A stretch of DNA of 64,000 bases from Campanula takesimana (Eukaryota; Streptophyta; Magnoliopsida; Asterales; Campanulaceae): positions 1,054,001 to 1,118,000 of the forward strand of contig JAOWBW010000253.1 in NCBI GenBank assembly GCA_026119855.1, given 5' to 3'. Under the pieces are notes generated by a model, which ran no database searches, was not told where the DNA came from, and was given only the letters and a program-made list of their open reading frames with translations. Below are positions 1-11,596 of the stretch, piece by piece. Position numbers and translations under genes: made by a program. How positions within the stretch are numbered: position 1 is the first letter of the stretch; every line of letters starts with the position of its first letter.

Positions 1-188
1 ATTAAGACCCAACAAAACCACACTAACACAAATGACCCAAATAAAATGCTAGGCATAATTATTATAACACATAAAATGCACACATAATTATTTAAATAAA
101 TAATAATTTAAATAAATAAATAAGCAAATAATTAAATAAAAATCATTTAATTACTAATAAAATAGAGCCTATAATTCGGGTCGTGACA
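1..188. mobile_element. Right end of a long Gypsy-type LTR (cut by window edge)
   Basis: These bases align almost base for base with the last 188 bases of the complete solo LTR at 41656-44918, including the AT-rich run and the terminal GGGTCGTGACA. The copy is truncated by the window start, so it could be a solo LTR or part of a full element. It lies against the 3' end of the decayed Copia 2 sequence that starts at 189. A Tekay/Del-like family is inferred from LTR length and the TGTCACG terminus only. Confidence 0.75.
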
Positions 189-1677
189 TACACTAGGCCC
201 AATCAACGTGTATCCAATACCCATTGAACTTAGTTATGATCTCCATCATTATTGCAAGCGATCTTACGTAAGATGATTATCTTGTTATCATCATATGGTA
301 TTTTGCATATTTTGACATCTCCCATCTTTGACGATTTCTCGAATGAGATGGAAATGTCTGAGTATATATTTAGATAATTAATCTTCTTATACAAACAATT
401 ATCCAGTTGCATCCCATGCTACTAGATACTCAACCTTTTGTAGAATAGTAATGGTGTTTTTAGAACTCTTCTAATACCAATATTAAACGTAAACGTATTT
501 ATACTGCAATATTTATCTTTGTTGGTTTGTAAGAATGCATCTATATAACTATTACAAGATCATCTTTCATTCCATCAAAGATCAAGAATGCATCCTTTGG
601 TTCTTCTCAAGTACATAAGGATGTTTCTTAACTAGTGACTTTCACTAGGATCCGATTGGTATTATCTCATCATACTCCAAGTATATGAGATATCCGGTCT
701 TAGTACATTAACATGGCTTACATGATAGATCCAAATGCCGAAGCATATGGAATCCTAATCATGTGCTCTTTCTCATTAGTCTTTCAATAAGACTAAATCT
801 TGTCAAGAGTGATGCCATTGGACATTTGCAAGTAACCTCTCCAAGAGTATTGCATAGTGAACTTTTCACTATCTTGTCTATATTAGTACTTTGACTTTAA
901 CCAATCTACCTTTTAGATTTATCTCCATAAATCTAAATTCCAATGATATAAGCGGCTTTATCAAAGTCTTTCATTTAAAAACTCTTTCAAAATGAATTAT
1001 ATGTCAGCCATATATATATAAGACTATGATTGTTATTACGCTCACACTAAATTTATTGTAATCACAAGTCTCATCTTTGATGAATTCAAACTCTCTGAAT
1101 ACTATATTAAAATGAAAATTTCACTCCAATTAGTTTGTTTTAATCCATCTCATGGATTTCTGCAACTTGCATATTCTATTAGAATTTTATGGATTTCAAA
1201 ACTTTTAGATTGTATCAAACACATCCTAAAGTATGTTCCTGTTAAGGAATGCTGTTTTGACATCCATTTGTCATATTTCATATTCATAATATGAGGTGAT
1301 GACAATTAAAATTCTAATATCCTTAAGCATGACTGTATGCAACAAAATTTATCATAATCGATATTATGAGTTAACTTTACTCAATTAGTCATGCTTTAAT
1401 AATATGCACTTTATAATCCATGTCCGTTTTCTCCAAGAAAACTTAATTTCTACCTTATGATTTTTAAGCCTTCGGGTAGAACAATCAAGTTCCAAACTTG
1501 ATTATCTTACATGATTTGCCCTTTTAGATTTCATGACTCCAAGTCATTGATCTAAATTCGGAGCGGACTTTGCATCTTGATAGGTGATAGGTCAATCATT
1601 CGCAATTATATCTTCCTTATTACTTTCTATTACGAGAAATCAATATTTCTTGTTATAGATAGTATCCAATCATATAT
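189..1677 (-). pseudogene. Copia 2 remnant: RT and RNase H portion
   Basis: No long reading frame remains, but conceptual minus-strand translation shows Copia pol landmarks in several frames. The RT phrase QMDVKTAFLN lies at about 1241-1270, an 'AAYI.GI.IYGD' block at about 900-960, and the RNase H tail phrase GDVKICKIPYDDN at about 285-325. Many stops and small indels separate them. The block is the downstream half of Copia 2: Copia 1 inserted at 1677/15827 and split it from its upstream half (15827-18387) and its 5' LTR (18388-19592). The matching 3' LTR is not in the window; a Gypsy LTR abuts the end. It is an old, non-functional copy. Confidence 0.75.
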
Positions 1678-3097
1678 TGTTGGTCCCAAAGGGCAACAAG
1701 GGTATGAAAAATAGCTAGAGGGGGGGGTGAATAGCTGTTTTAAAATTCTTTTCGTATCCTTGATAAACTCAAATGCAAATGCGCACTTTATCAAATAAGC
1801 GTTATGATATGCGCCTATGTGAGTGAGTGAAATGCACAGCGGAATTTAGTAATGTAAATAGGCGCAAAATATGATAAAGGGGGCGCACACACACTTTAAG
1901 TATTTTGGCTCAAAGTGGGTGAAATAAGAAACTAAGGCAAATGATATAACAAACACAACACAGTTCAATCAATCAATCTACAATGAATAAACAATCAAAT
2001 AGTTAGATATGATATGACTTGAAAGGAAATAGCAAGATAATAAGTACGCGCTATTTGGAGAGGTTCGATCGGGAAAATGATCTACGTCCTCTACCAAGAT
2101 GGTTAGTCTTGGATTTCTAATGGAGATCTTATATAATGAGAGAGTGTTACAAATTACAATCCTTTTTGAGCTTATACACTAACTCAAGATCTAATATTCT
2201 ATGAAAGAACAAATCCTAGACAATAACCGGTGTATCTCTAAAAGAAAGATCTAAGTGATCAAACTTAAAGAGGTGCGTGTGTGATTTTAGATTCAAGGCT
2301 CTTTAGATCTTTGAGATTGAGAGCACAAGAAAACTAAAGTGTTATCGCTTGAGGATCTGGGCTAAGGATGAATTTATGAAGATGTTCTTGAGAATTTGGA
2401 AATAACAAAGGCAATCTTCAAATCTTCAACAAATGCTTGAGAGAGAAATTCTTGAAATTCTTAGCAACTTCAAATGGTTGAAGTTATGGGGTATTTATAG
2501 TAGAGCCTCAAAAACTAGCCGTTGGAAATCCTTGGTGAGTCAGAGAAAGGACGGATGTGCTGTCGCTCATTGAGTGGAGCACGTGTCCTTTTATAGCCGT
2601 TAGACACATAACACAAATATGACCGTTATGGACAGGTGTCCTTAGATGCGGGTGCATACGTGTTATTTAACCACCGTTGGATCATTGGCATAGTTTGAAT
2701 CTCTTCAAGTCTTTGAATCTTCAATAAATAACTGAGTGTTAAAAACATTCATCATGCGCGTTGAGTTAGAGAGGCGCGTAGCGTATGCGCGTTCTGAGTC
2801 ATCTGAGGCGTATGAGCTATGCTAGGCGCATACTCATGCGCGCGCTTAAGGAGGAGCATGGTGCATGGGTGAGGCGCATGGCGCGTGACTCAAACTCAAA
2901 GTGTGATTTTCTTGAATCTTGATCTTCTTGCCCTATTCCTAAGCCTATTCTATTACAATGGACAACCTAAAAAATGATGTATAAATACTTCTTACATGTG
3001 GGTCTAAAGTCCATGAAATAAAACTTAGGTGATGGATCAATCAAATCTAATCAATCCTATTACATTGAAACTGAGATATAAGTGGGCATACCCAACA
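1678..3097 (-). repeat. 3' LTR of Copia 1
   Basis: This is the direct repeat partner of 14410-15826. Its left end is TGTTGGTCCC and its right end ATACCCAACA. The U3 part (about 2755-2890) carries the GGCGCAT/GCGCG word cluster also seen in the 5' LTR, with a few copies altered. An 8-bp insertion near 2420 (caaatctt) is absent from the partner. Confidence 0.93.
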
Positions 3098-3110
3098 ATC
3101 TCCCCCTATT
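3098..3110 (-). other. Polypurine tract of Copia 1
   Basis: Directly inside the 3' LTR the minus strand reads AATAGGGGGAGAT, a typical Copia polypurine tract that primes plus-strand DNA synthesis. It touches the LTR edge at 3097. Confidence 0.85.
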
Positions 3111-3139
3111 TGATTGATGCCATTACCTACTATATCAGG

Positions 3140-3858
3140 TAGGGGTGTTCACGGTCCGGTCCGGTCCGGTTTTTGCTAAAATTTCATAGAACCAGGACCG
3201 GACCAATTATGCGGTTCTATAAGAATTTAGAACCGAGACCAGACCAATACATAACAAAACCGGTTTCATTGGTTCGGTTCTAATGGTCCGGTTCCGATCC
3301 GGTTCTACATATGCTTAAACTTTTTTCGGTTAACTGATTATACACTAATTTAACACAGACATAAGCACTTGCTTTAACATTTTTTTGGTTGACTAATTAT
3401 ACACTAATTTAACACAGACATAAGCACTTCTCTTTTTTGGCCATTTCAATAGCTTTTATGAGTAACAATACAGCTGGGGTACATACTCAACTATTGTAAA
3501 AACAGAGACATAAATGAAAATAAAATAAAATTAAGACTACAAGGTACATGAATCTTCGTGTAACAACTCTTAGAACATTATGAGCTTAAGTAAATACCCC
3601 AAGTCAAATTCAAGATGATGGGTTAATAAATTTAATGGTGAGCATATATTTATATTATATGACTAATAATATATGATTGGTCCGGTCCGGTCTAAAACCG
3701 TGTTAATAGTTTTCAGAACCAGGACCGGACCAATTTACCGGTTCTGTAAGATTTTGGAACCAAGACCAAACCAATACCATTGATCCGGTCCGGTTTTTAT
3801 TGGTCCGGTCCGGTTTTATTGGTCCGGTCCGATTCTAAAGTTTTTCTGCACAGCCCTA
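3140..3858. mobile_element. hAT-type MITE rich in GGTCCGGTCC repeats
   Basis: A 719-bp insertion flanked by a perfect 8-bp TSD, atatcagg (3132-3139 and 3859-3866), the hAT signature. Ends are imperfect inverted repeats (TAGGGGTGTTCA at the left, TAGGGCTGTGCA on the other strand at the right). Both sub-terminal regions are packed with GGTCCGGT/ACCGGACC repeats; the centre is AT-rich. No coding capacity is seen, so it must depend on a transposase from elsewhere. It lies between the polypurine tract and the third gene of Copia 1, so it is younger than Copia 1. Confidence 0.88.
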
Positions 3859-4345
3859 ATATCAGGGACAAACATTATACTTGATAATAACATGTCCAAA
3901 TAAATGAAATTGGTAAATCATGTCTCAAGTTAATGCACACACTAGTCCAAGATATAGATTTCTAATCTATCCCAATAAAGATAAAGCATTACAAATGGAA
4001 AGATAGAAATGACAGTTTATAACACATTCAAAATGATATATGAGTTTTAGTTATGAAATGTGTTTAAACAAAGTTTAAACTCAATGCATGAAATATGAAG
4101 CAGTTCAAATATGATGCATATGATTTTAAACAACATTCAATGTTCTACAAACAAGAAGTTTGAGTGAACAAGTTTTGAAACAAAAGATGATGTTTTGTTC
4201 TCATTAATACTCAAGGTGTAAGAGTTACAGAGTACAAGTATTAACAGAACAAAAACAAAAGGTGCTAAAATATGTAAGCACTAAATCACTAAAAAAGGTT
4301 TCTAATTACAAAAAGAGTTCTAACAACTTACAAACAAATCAAAAA
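3859..4345. other. 3' untranslated part of Copia 1, no gene seen
   Basis: AT-rich non-coding stretch between the MITE and the stop of the third gene of Copia 1. No open frame, repeat or regulatory site could be supported. Confidence 0.5.
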
Positions 4346-6595
4346 CTAAGGGTTGGGAGGAGGCGCGTCGTCATCCTTCAATCCTTCTTCTATTTCTGAA
4401 ATGGAGCACTGGATTTGTTTGGAAAGTTGGTGACATCGGTTTACAACACCGTGAGTATCAGTGACACCATCTCTAATATAGCGCAACTGATCCATATTGA
4501 TGTTCTGATACTCATCAACAGCAGCTTGGGCAGTAAGTATATCAGCGGAAACTCTATCTGTGCGCCTGTCTGCACTGGAATGCGCGGCATTGAAGTGAGT
4601 GACAACTAATTCCTTCAAAACATCAATCTTTGAAAGCAGTGAATTAATGTCAATATGCGCGCCAGGAGCAGAGCTGGAAGAGGGCGCAGGAGTTTCAAGA
4701 GCTGTAGGCGCATGAGTTTCAGAAGCTTTGGGTTCTGCGCCAGGATCAGCACCATAAATAGTTAAGCCCAGGATTTCTAGCTCATCCTTAACTTCTTTGA
4801 GTTTATCAACAACACTCAGCAGTTTTTGGCTATCTCCAGCCACCATCTCAAACAACTTCCTTATGTCACCCGCTATATTCAACTCTACTTCCTTTATGGC
4901 ATTAATGAAATCTTAGCCATCAGTGAGTTTGATGCCACCATCTATGCGCTCATGAAGGGAGGCAAGAGTACCTTTGAAAAGTGCATTCATCTGATCTATA
5001 GCGTCATTCCATTGTTGAGGAGTAAGGAAATGTTTGTCATTGATATTCGCATCTATGCGCGCCATCTCCCCCTTAATGGCAGCAATCTCATCAGCTTGCT
5101 GAGTAAGCATGGAGGTATGAAGCTCTAACTGTGAATTCATCTGAGCTTGGCCTTGCTGGAGTTGCTGTAGTAGTGAAATAACTACACTCATGTCAGGAGT
5201 GGGAGGAGGAGGCGCAGGAGAAGTATGGGGCGCAGGAGGAGAAGGTAGATATTCTGCGCTGGAAAAGGGTTCTTCAGTATTTGATTGGGGCGCAGAAGGA
5301 GGTGATTTGCGCCCTGAAGGATCTGGCTCCCCCTGAGCGGTATCTTTGCTAAGTTCACCAAATAAATCAGCTGATATTTGGTCTCTAAGACTTTGACGTT
5401 CTGAAGATAGAGTATCAGGAGTGGTGGTAGGCGCTTGAACAGTAGGAGGCGCATTAGTGGCAGGCGCGCATACATCAGCGCTAGACCCTGCACCTTTGCG
5501 CCTTTCAGACTTTGATAACTCAGAAGCCTGTTTCAACTTGTAGTCTTCATCCCTTTTCTGCTGCGCTTCCAGTCTACTGGCTTCTTTAGCGCGTTTAAGT
5601 TCCTTATCTTCTTCTGTTTCAGATCTTGGGCGCTTAGGGGGTCTGCTTGTTCCTTCAGCAACCCTTTTGCCTTTGCCCTTTTCTGCCCCTGGACCAAATT
5701 TTGGTTCTGTGCGAGGTACTGCTTCAATTTCTGCGCCTTCTTCTGCGCCATCTGCATCTTCATCTGACTCAGTGGCTTCATCAACCAACTAAGCACCTTT
5801 TACCCTAGGCGCACGCTTTGCCATGCGCTTCCTGCGCCTCTTCAAGACAAGGTTGTCTTTCCCAAAAACTGGAACATCATCAGTTTTATAAGCAGGGTTC
5901 TCATTAAGGAATTTGGCAAGGGTAGGATAAGTGAGAAAAATTTTGGTGAGTATTCTGCAGTGAGTTTTGAACTTCGTCTTCCTATCAGACTTGTTCTTGT
6001 TATACTTATCAATTTGGTCAGACAAGGTTTTGAACAAAATTTGAGACCAATTCAGTCTAGTCTTTCTCATGATGGCAGCAGTATACTCCCACTGCTCCAC
6101 GGTGAATCTATTCACATTGCCGGTCTTGAACACGATTGAAGTATCAACAAGATGCGCTATATAAGCGAGCAGATCACGACCATCCTTTATCTCAACGTTT
6201 TTGATGTTGTTCAGAAGAGTAGGGACTTTGAGATAAGTACGCGCCACTGTATTCTGAGCTGCAACTGAGTAAGAGTTTGGTTGACCAGCAACACCCTGAG
6301 GGCCAGTAGTGCTGAAACTCACTATATTCTTGATTGTGCCCGTAGAGATAGTTATAGAAAAATTCTGAACGGTGGCACATATCCTGTAGCGCACGTATCC
6401 ATCAGCTGGAGTCTCAACTAGAGCTGCGGTTGAGAAAAATTCATCAACAAGGAGCGGAGAATAGAATGGTTGATCCAGCGTGAATAAAGGAGTGAGTCCA
6501 GCGGTGTGAAGAGTTGAGAGAATTTCAAGCCCCATTGGATCAAGAGAGAGCTCAGTAAGATCAATCGTCTCACCTGGTCTGAAATTTGCAGGATC

Positions 6596-7586
6596 CTGAA
6601 AACATAACAATGATTTAAGTTAGGAGTGTATAATGCGCATAGAATCATAAAATGGGCTAAGTATAGAGTAGGCGCAGGACAATATATAGGCGCATAAGAA
6701 ATAGCATGCGCATACTATTATTAGGCGCATATATGCTGTAGGCGCATACAAATACGAGGCGCATATCATGGTTCTATGAAAAATACTAAGGAAAAATTAA
6801 ACATAAAAATTTGACTAAGTAAAATTTAGGCGCATAATGGCTTTAGGCGCATAAGTTGATTGAGGCGCATAACATTTGTATTTGCATAGGGCGCATACAA
6901 TTATTAGGCGCATGAATCAAGAAAGGCGCATAAGGTCATAGGGCGCATAATCAACTAGGCGCATAAATCAACACTTAGGCGCATATCTATGTAAAATTCA
7001 TACTAAGTATAAAAACACACGAAAACACACAAACACATATCAAACATGTATATGCAAGTTTTAAGAATCAAAATATGAAAATTTTGAAAAACAAGTTTTG
7101 AAAATTTTGAAACCCAAGTCATGCAAAAATAACGAAGAACACGAAGAACATGCTTGAGTACTTGAAGAACATCAAGAACACCAAGAACACCAAGAACACA
7201 TAATTCGTGAAACTTCACCAAATCAAGCATACAATATATCAAAACGACCGCATGAACGCAAGGATAACAAAAATGTAAACCAAAACAAGTAAAAATCAAC
7301 AACAAATCTAGAAAATGGATTCAAAGATCCGAAAATTCGAAAAGTCAAAAATCAAAAATTTTCAGATTCGCAAAATATAATGAATTGATCGTTGAAAAGT
7401 TTAGTTTAAAGGATTCTAAATCACAAAATGAACATAACCCAACAAATGATTTCAAAAACGGATAACCGAAACAAGATTTATCAAGAGAATTAAATTTTCG
7501 GTTTCTAAACAAAATGGAAACTCAGAAAAACGAAAAAATGAGAAAAATGCATAAATTAACTAAGTTTAAGGGTTTAAAATTCATAC
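6596..7586 (-). other. Candidate 991-base intron in the third gene of Copia 1
   Basis: On the minus strand the segment begins GTATGAATTT and ends TTATGTTTTCAG, is T-rich before the acceptor, joins two open frames in phase 0 and has no long frame itself. It holds about 15 copies of the AGGCGCAT word (6670-6985). The splice is predicted from consensus and phase only. Confidence 0.65.
6670..6985. repeat. Cluster of AGGCGCATA words in the intron
   Basis: About 15 copies of (A/G)GGCGCAT, spaced roughly 10-35 bases apart and separated by unrelated AT-rich sequence. This is not a tandem repeat: only the 8-9-base word is conserved. The same word recurs in the LTRs, at 8317-8460 and inside coding sequence of this element. 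Confidence 0.9.
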
Positions 7587-7784
7587 CATCTCGTCTTGAT
7601 TGGCTTTAGTTGTTCTCTTCGGACCCATATATATAGATATGGAAGAGAAGAAAGAGAGAAAATGGAAAAAAATGAAAAAAGATAGAGAGAGAAAGAGAGA
7701 CTGAGAGAGACGGAGGGAGGAAAAGCTAGAGAGAGAGTTGGTAGGAATAGTATAGGTGATGATTAAAAGGAAGGGGGGGAAGGG

Positions 7785-7792
7785 ATTATATA
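7785..7792 (-). promoter_or_regulatory. Candidate TATA box of the third gene of Copia 1
   Basis: The minus strand reads CCTATATAATCCC here, followed by a pyrimidine-rich leader (about 7775-7640, long TCTCTC runs) and the first ATG at 7628. This is the layout of a plant core promoter with a Y-patch. It would start transcription near 7760, independent of the LTR. Inference from motifs only. Confidence 0.5.
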
Positions 7793-8558
7793 GGTTTGGT
7801 TTTAAAATATAGCACAAATATGGAAATAATAGGGTAAAAATTAAAAAAAAATGAGAAGTTGAAGGGATGGGCATTAATGAGGGAAAAAAAAGGCTCATTA
7901 TGGCAAAGAAGGACGACGCATTTATGAGGGATTTTAAGGAATTGATGGGTAATAAATGCTGAATGACCCAAAGTACACTTGATATGACTTTTTTTGGGTA
8001 AGGGAAAAACTGCTCCACTTTCCCTTTAAGTGTATGAGCAATTTTGACTAATTTTTGCACAAACCCCAAAAACATCTGTTTTGGTGTAAGTTTGGGGTGC
8101 AAGAAATAAATCACCAGAAAATAAAATTTTTTGAAAAACGTAAAACGAGGGAAAAATTAATTGCACAAGTACCCTTGAACAATCATGGAATGTCAAAAGA
8201 CAAAAATTCCTATAATAAATGAACAGAATTAACATACCTGGTACTTATGAAAATTGAATACGTTCAATCATTGAAATAATAAATTTTGAGCATTGATTGA
8301 GCCGCAAACATTTAATGAGCGCATGGGAGGCGCATAAGATCATCTAGGCGCGCAGAATGATTTAAGAAGCATTAAATTCTAGGGGCGCATAGGGAGTGAG
8401 GCGCGCATAAGAGTTGGGCGCGCATTGAGTGTAGGGCGCGCAAATGTATTGGGCGCGCAGAGTTTCCTTGAAACTTGAAATGATTTATCATTTGAACCTA
8501 ATATACTCATAACTCAACGAAACATAAAAACATTAGTAATAACAAAACTATAAGGAAA
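7793..8558. other. Non-coding spacer between pol and the third gene
   Basis: No convincing reading frame. The half next to pol has the GGCGC word cluster at 8317-8460; the rest is AT-rich. It is best read as the upstream region of the third gene plus the untranslated end of pol. Confidence 0.55.
8317..8460. repeat. Second cluster of GGCGC words
   Basis: Eight or so copies of GGCGCAT, GGGCGCGCA and variants in 144 bases, just downstream of the RT-RNase H stop and about 520-670 bases upstream of the candidate TATA box of the third gene. Confidence 0.88.
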
Positions 8559-10547
8559 TTAGTTGAGTTCAAGCATACCCATTTCACCTCTCAAAAAGAT
8601 GAACCATTTCGTGTCAAGTGCTTTCGTTAGAATGTCGGCTATTTGATAGTCGGTTCCCACGTGTTCCAAATGAATATTTCCTTTCTCTACATGGTCTTTG
8701 AGGAAGTGATATTTGATGTCGATGTGTTTGGTCTTTGAGTGCATGACAGGATTTTCAGAAACTGCAATTGTTGAAGTGTTGTCGCAGTAGATGGGATAAT
8801 TTTCTTCGATGATATCATAGTCCACCAATTGCTGCTTCATCCATAGTATTTGACAGCAACAACTTCCCGCAGCGATATATTCAGCTTCGGTTGTTGAGAC
8901 AGATACTGAAGCTTGTTTCTTACTCGCCCATGACACAAGTTGATATCCGAGGAAATGACAAGTGCTACTTGTGCTTTTCCTATCAATTGTGCACGCTGCA
9001 TAGTCCGCATCTGAATAACCTACAAGTTTAAAGTTCGAATCTTTGGTGTACCAAAGTCCAAGGTTAACAGTACCGGAAAGATATCTTATAATACGTTTCA
9101 CAGTAATTAAGTGCGCTTCTCTAGGGTCAGATTGATAACGAGCGCAAACACAAACACTAAACATAATATTGGGCCTACTAGCAGAAAGATAAAGGAGCGA
9201 GCCAATCATACCTCGATAGAGCGTTTGATCAACATGTTTACCTTTTAAATCTTTGTCGAGTTTGTTGCCGGTGGCCATTGGAGTATCATATGCTTTGGCG
9301 TTCTCAAGTCCAAAATTCTTGATTAAGTCCTTTGTATATTTGGCTTGATTGATAAATATGCCTTCATTCATTTGCTTGATTTGAAGCCCGAGGAAGAATG
9401 TGAGTTCTCCCATCATGCTCATTTCAAACTTGCTTTTCATTAGTTTCTCAAAGCGCTTGCACAACAATTCATTAGTAGAACCAAATATAATATCATCAAC
9501 ATAAATTTGAACAAGTAATTTATGACCATTATGTTTGGCAATGAAAAGAGTTGTATCGATTTTACCGCGAGTGAAGCCTTTTTCAATGAGAAATTTGGAT
9601 AGTGTATCGTACCATGCTCTTGGTGCTTGCTTGAGTCCATACAAAGCTTTCTGGAGTTTGTACACATGATTTGGAAATTGAGAATCTTCAAACCCAGGTG
9701 GTTGAGCAACGTAGACTTGTTCTTGGAGTTCACCATTTAGAAACGCGCTCTTCACATCCATTTGATATAACTTGAAGTTCTTGTGAGCGGCGTAAGCTAG
9801 AAATAATCTGATAGCTTCAAGTCTTGCTACGGGCACAAAAGTTTCATCGTAATCAATTCCTTCTTCTTGCCTATAGCCTTGTGCAACCAATCTTGCTTTG
9901 TTTCTTGTGATGGTTCCATTCTCATCCATCTTGTTTCTGAACACCCATTTCGTACCAATCACTCCTTGATTATTTGGTCTTGGAACAAGAGTCCAAACCT
10001 TACATCGTTCAAATTGATTGAGTTCTTCTTGCATTGCAACAACCCAATTAGGATCTTGGAGCGCTTCATCAGCCTTCTTTGGTTCAATTTGAAAGATAAA
10101 AGCAGTGTAAGCAACAAAGTTTGTAGCTCTCCTTGTACGAACACCAACGTTTAGATCACCAATGATATTATTTATTGGGTGACCTCTAACTTCACGAATT
10201 TCAGGAGGTAAGTTAGGTTGAGTCGTAGTAATTTGAAGGTCTTCAATTGGTACATCTTCACCAGATTCTAAATCATCAAAATTTTGGGGTTGAATTGGTG
10301 TAGAGTTGAAACTTGGGTTTACACCAGATGCAGCTGTAGATATTGGCGCATGATAGGAATCAAGAGGCGCAACATGTAAGTGAGGCGCAACTGATGATCC
10401 ATTTAGCGCGTCATATGAGGAGTTAGGCGCAACTGATGTGGATGGATTTCCTTGAGTTGATAGATTCTGATTTTGAGTAGGCGCGACATAAATAGGAGCA
10501 CCTGTATCATTAAGCTCAATAGAATCATCAGCAACATTTGGAGCCAA
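8559..10547 (-). CDS. Copia 1 pol: reverse transcriptase-RNase H
   Basis: A 662-residue open frame covers the region after integrase. Residues 1-110 form a variable linker in which the pair VAP/HAP recurs, encoded by the GGCGC word. The RT domain follows at about 140-410, with QMDVKSAFLNGE, LYGLKQAPRAWY and an intact YVDD catalytic motif near residue 349. RNase H occupies about 500-640, with the acidic residues in GYSDADYA, STTEAEY and YCDNTS and the tail TKHIDIKYHFLKDHV. The frame is the same as that of integrase, from which it is cut off by one TAA codon (10571-10569). The protein would copy element RNA into DNA and degrade the RNA strand in the virus-like particle. This domain looks catalytically intact; the element as a whole does not. 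Confidence 0.92.
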   Translation of the reverse strand: MAPNVADDSIELNDTGAPIYVAPTQNQNLSTQGNPSTSVAPNSSYDALNGSSVAPHLHVAPLDSYHAPISTAASGVNPSFNSTPIQPQNFDDLESGEDVPIEDLQITTTQPNLPPEIREVRGHPINNIIGDLNVGVRTRRATNFVAYTAFIFQIEPKKADEALQDPNWVVAMQEELNQFERCKVWTLVPRPNNQGVIGTKWVFRNKMDENGTITRNKARLVAQGYRQEEGIDYDETFVPVARLEAIRLFLAYAAHKNFKLYQMDVKSAFLNGELQEQVYVAQPPGFEDSQFPNHVYKLQKALYGLKQAPRAWYDTLSKFLIEKGFTRGKIDTTLFIAKHNGHKLLVQIYVDDIIFGSTNELLCKRFEKLMKSKFEMSMMGELTFFLGLQIKQMNEGIFINQAKYTKDLIKNFGLENAKAYDTPMATGNKLDKDLKGKHVDQTLYRGMIGSLLYLSASRPNIMFSVCVCARYQSDPREAHLITVKRIIRYLSGTVNLGLWYTKDSNFKLVGYSDADYAACTIDRKSTSSTCHFLGYQLVSWASKKQASVSVSTTEAEYIAAGSCCCQILWMKQQLVDYDIIEENYPIYCDNTSTIAVSENPVMHSKTKHIDIKYHFLKDHVEKGNIHLEHVGTDYQIADILTKALDTKWFIFLRGEMGMLELN

Positions 10548-10568
10548 ATGTGGCTCAAGGAGAGAATG

Positions 10569-11489
10569 TTAATCAAATGTAACATGTACAGATTCAACTA
10601 TCACTAATGTAGTTCTATTCAACACGCGAAAATCTTTAGAATGTTTGGCATACCCAACAAAAATACCTTTGTCGGCTTTGGCATCGAATTTACCTCTATG
10701 TTCGTTTCTGTTGTAGAGGATATAACATTTGCAACCAAAGATCATGAAGAATGCAATGTTGGGAGTTCTACCACGCCAAAGTTCATACGGAGTCTTGTTG
10801 TGAAGTTTGTTGATGAGGGAACGATTTTGAGTAAAACATGCTGTGTTGATAGCTTCTTCCCAAAAGTACTTAGGCAATTTCGCTTCAGCTATCATCGTCT
10901 TTCCCACTTCAATCAACGATCTATTCTTTCTTTCCACAACACCATTTTGTTGAGGAACTCCAGCGGTTGAGAAGTTGTGATCTATCCCATGATCGTCGCA
11001 ATATCGAGCAACACCGTTGTTCTTGAATTCTGTTCCATTGTCAGATCGAACACTAACGATGTCATCTTGTTTTTGGGTTTGGAGCAGTCTGAATAAGGTG
11101 GTCAAAATGTCGAAACAATCGTCTTTTGAGATCATCATTTCCACCCATGTATATCTTGAATAATCATCCACCACAACTAGAGTATACTTGTTCTTTCGAA
11201 TACTTGCGGTGGTGACTGGTCCAAATAGATCAATGTGAAGCAGTTGCAAACATCTAGAAGTTGAAGAATTGGTCTTGCTGGAGAAAGATTTCTTCGGTTG
11301 TTTTCCAAGTTGACACGCGGCGCACTTCTTGTCATGATGATCAGCAACCTTGGAAAGTCCTTTAACAAGGTTATTCCTGCTGGGTTTAGATAGATATTTG
11401 AAGTTCAAGTGACTTAAGCGCTTGTGCCACATCCAACTATTTTCGCTCACACTTTTAGCTACAAAACAAAGATTAGTACTAGAGTTCAT
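10569..11489 (-). pseudogene. Copia 1 pol: integrase
   Basis: The open segment has the GAG-pre-integrase/zinc HHCC part (H22, H27, C56, C59) and the DDE core: D87 in HIDLFGP, D150 in VRSDNGTEF and E186 in GVVERKN. The GKF/GIFVGY region follows near the end. The ATG at 11489 is only the first methionine; the frame stays open upstream to about 11690, where it meets the protease by a frameshift. At its 3' end a TAA codon stops the frame right after HVTFD, seven codons before the first methionine of the RT frame. Integrase would insert the element DNA. All three catalytic acids are present, so inactivation comes from the flanking lesions. Confidence 0.88.
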
Positions 11490-11596
11490 ACTATGGAAAT
11501 CAATAATGTAAATATTTGTCTTACGATATCCCGTGAGTAATGTAGCTCCAGTTTTGCCATTCTTGATAAGACATTGAGTTGAGGTGAAATGGCATT

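Larger units (their letters stand above)
4346..7628 (-). pseudogene. Third gene of Copia 1 (envelope position), two exons, two stop codons
   Basis: A reading frame from 6610 down to 4346 is interrupted only by two in-frame stops (TAG at 5791-5789, TAA at 4915-4913). Upstream, a 14-codon exon starting MGPKRTTKAN (7628-7587) ends in a donor G|GTATGA. An acceptor TTTTCAG at 6596 joins it in phase 0 to the codons DPANFRPG; the intron would be 7586-6596 (991 bases). The predicted product, about 760 residues, has a globular N-terminal part, a basic run (KRRRKRMAKR) near residue 275, an acidic then proline-rich middle, and a heptad-like glutamine-rich segment after the PPPPTP stretch. SIRE elements carry an envelope-like frame at this place with proline-rich and coiled-coil parts. 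I see no clear signal peptide or transmembrane segment, so envelope function is not supported. Role unknown. Confidence 0.7.

Noticed and set aside
4346..6610. Envelope glycoprotein assignment for the third gene of Copia 1
   Set aside because: The position fits, but no signal peptide, transmembrane segment or cysteine pattern is visible; function is left open.
7003..7305. 100-residue hydrophobic open frame on the minus strand
   Set aside because: It lies inside the candidate intron, is biased by T-rich sequence and resembles no family.
7640..8114. Long leucine/serine/phenylalanine-rich frame upstream of MGPKRTTKAN
   Set aside because: It is a product of the CT-rich leader; the short exon starting at 7628 explains the only coding-like part.
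10641..10970. 109-residue plus-strand frame over integrase
   Set aside because: Shadow of the minus-strand integrase frame; no family features.
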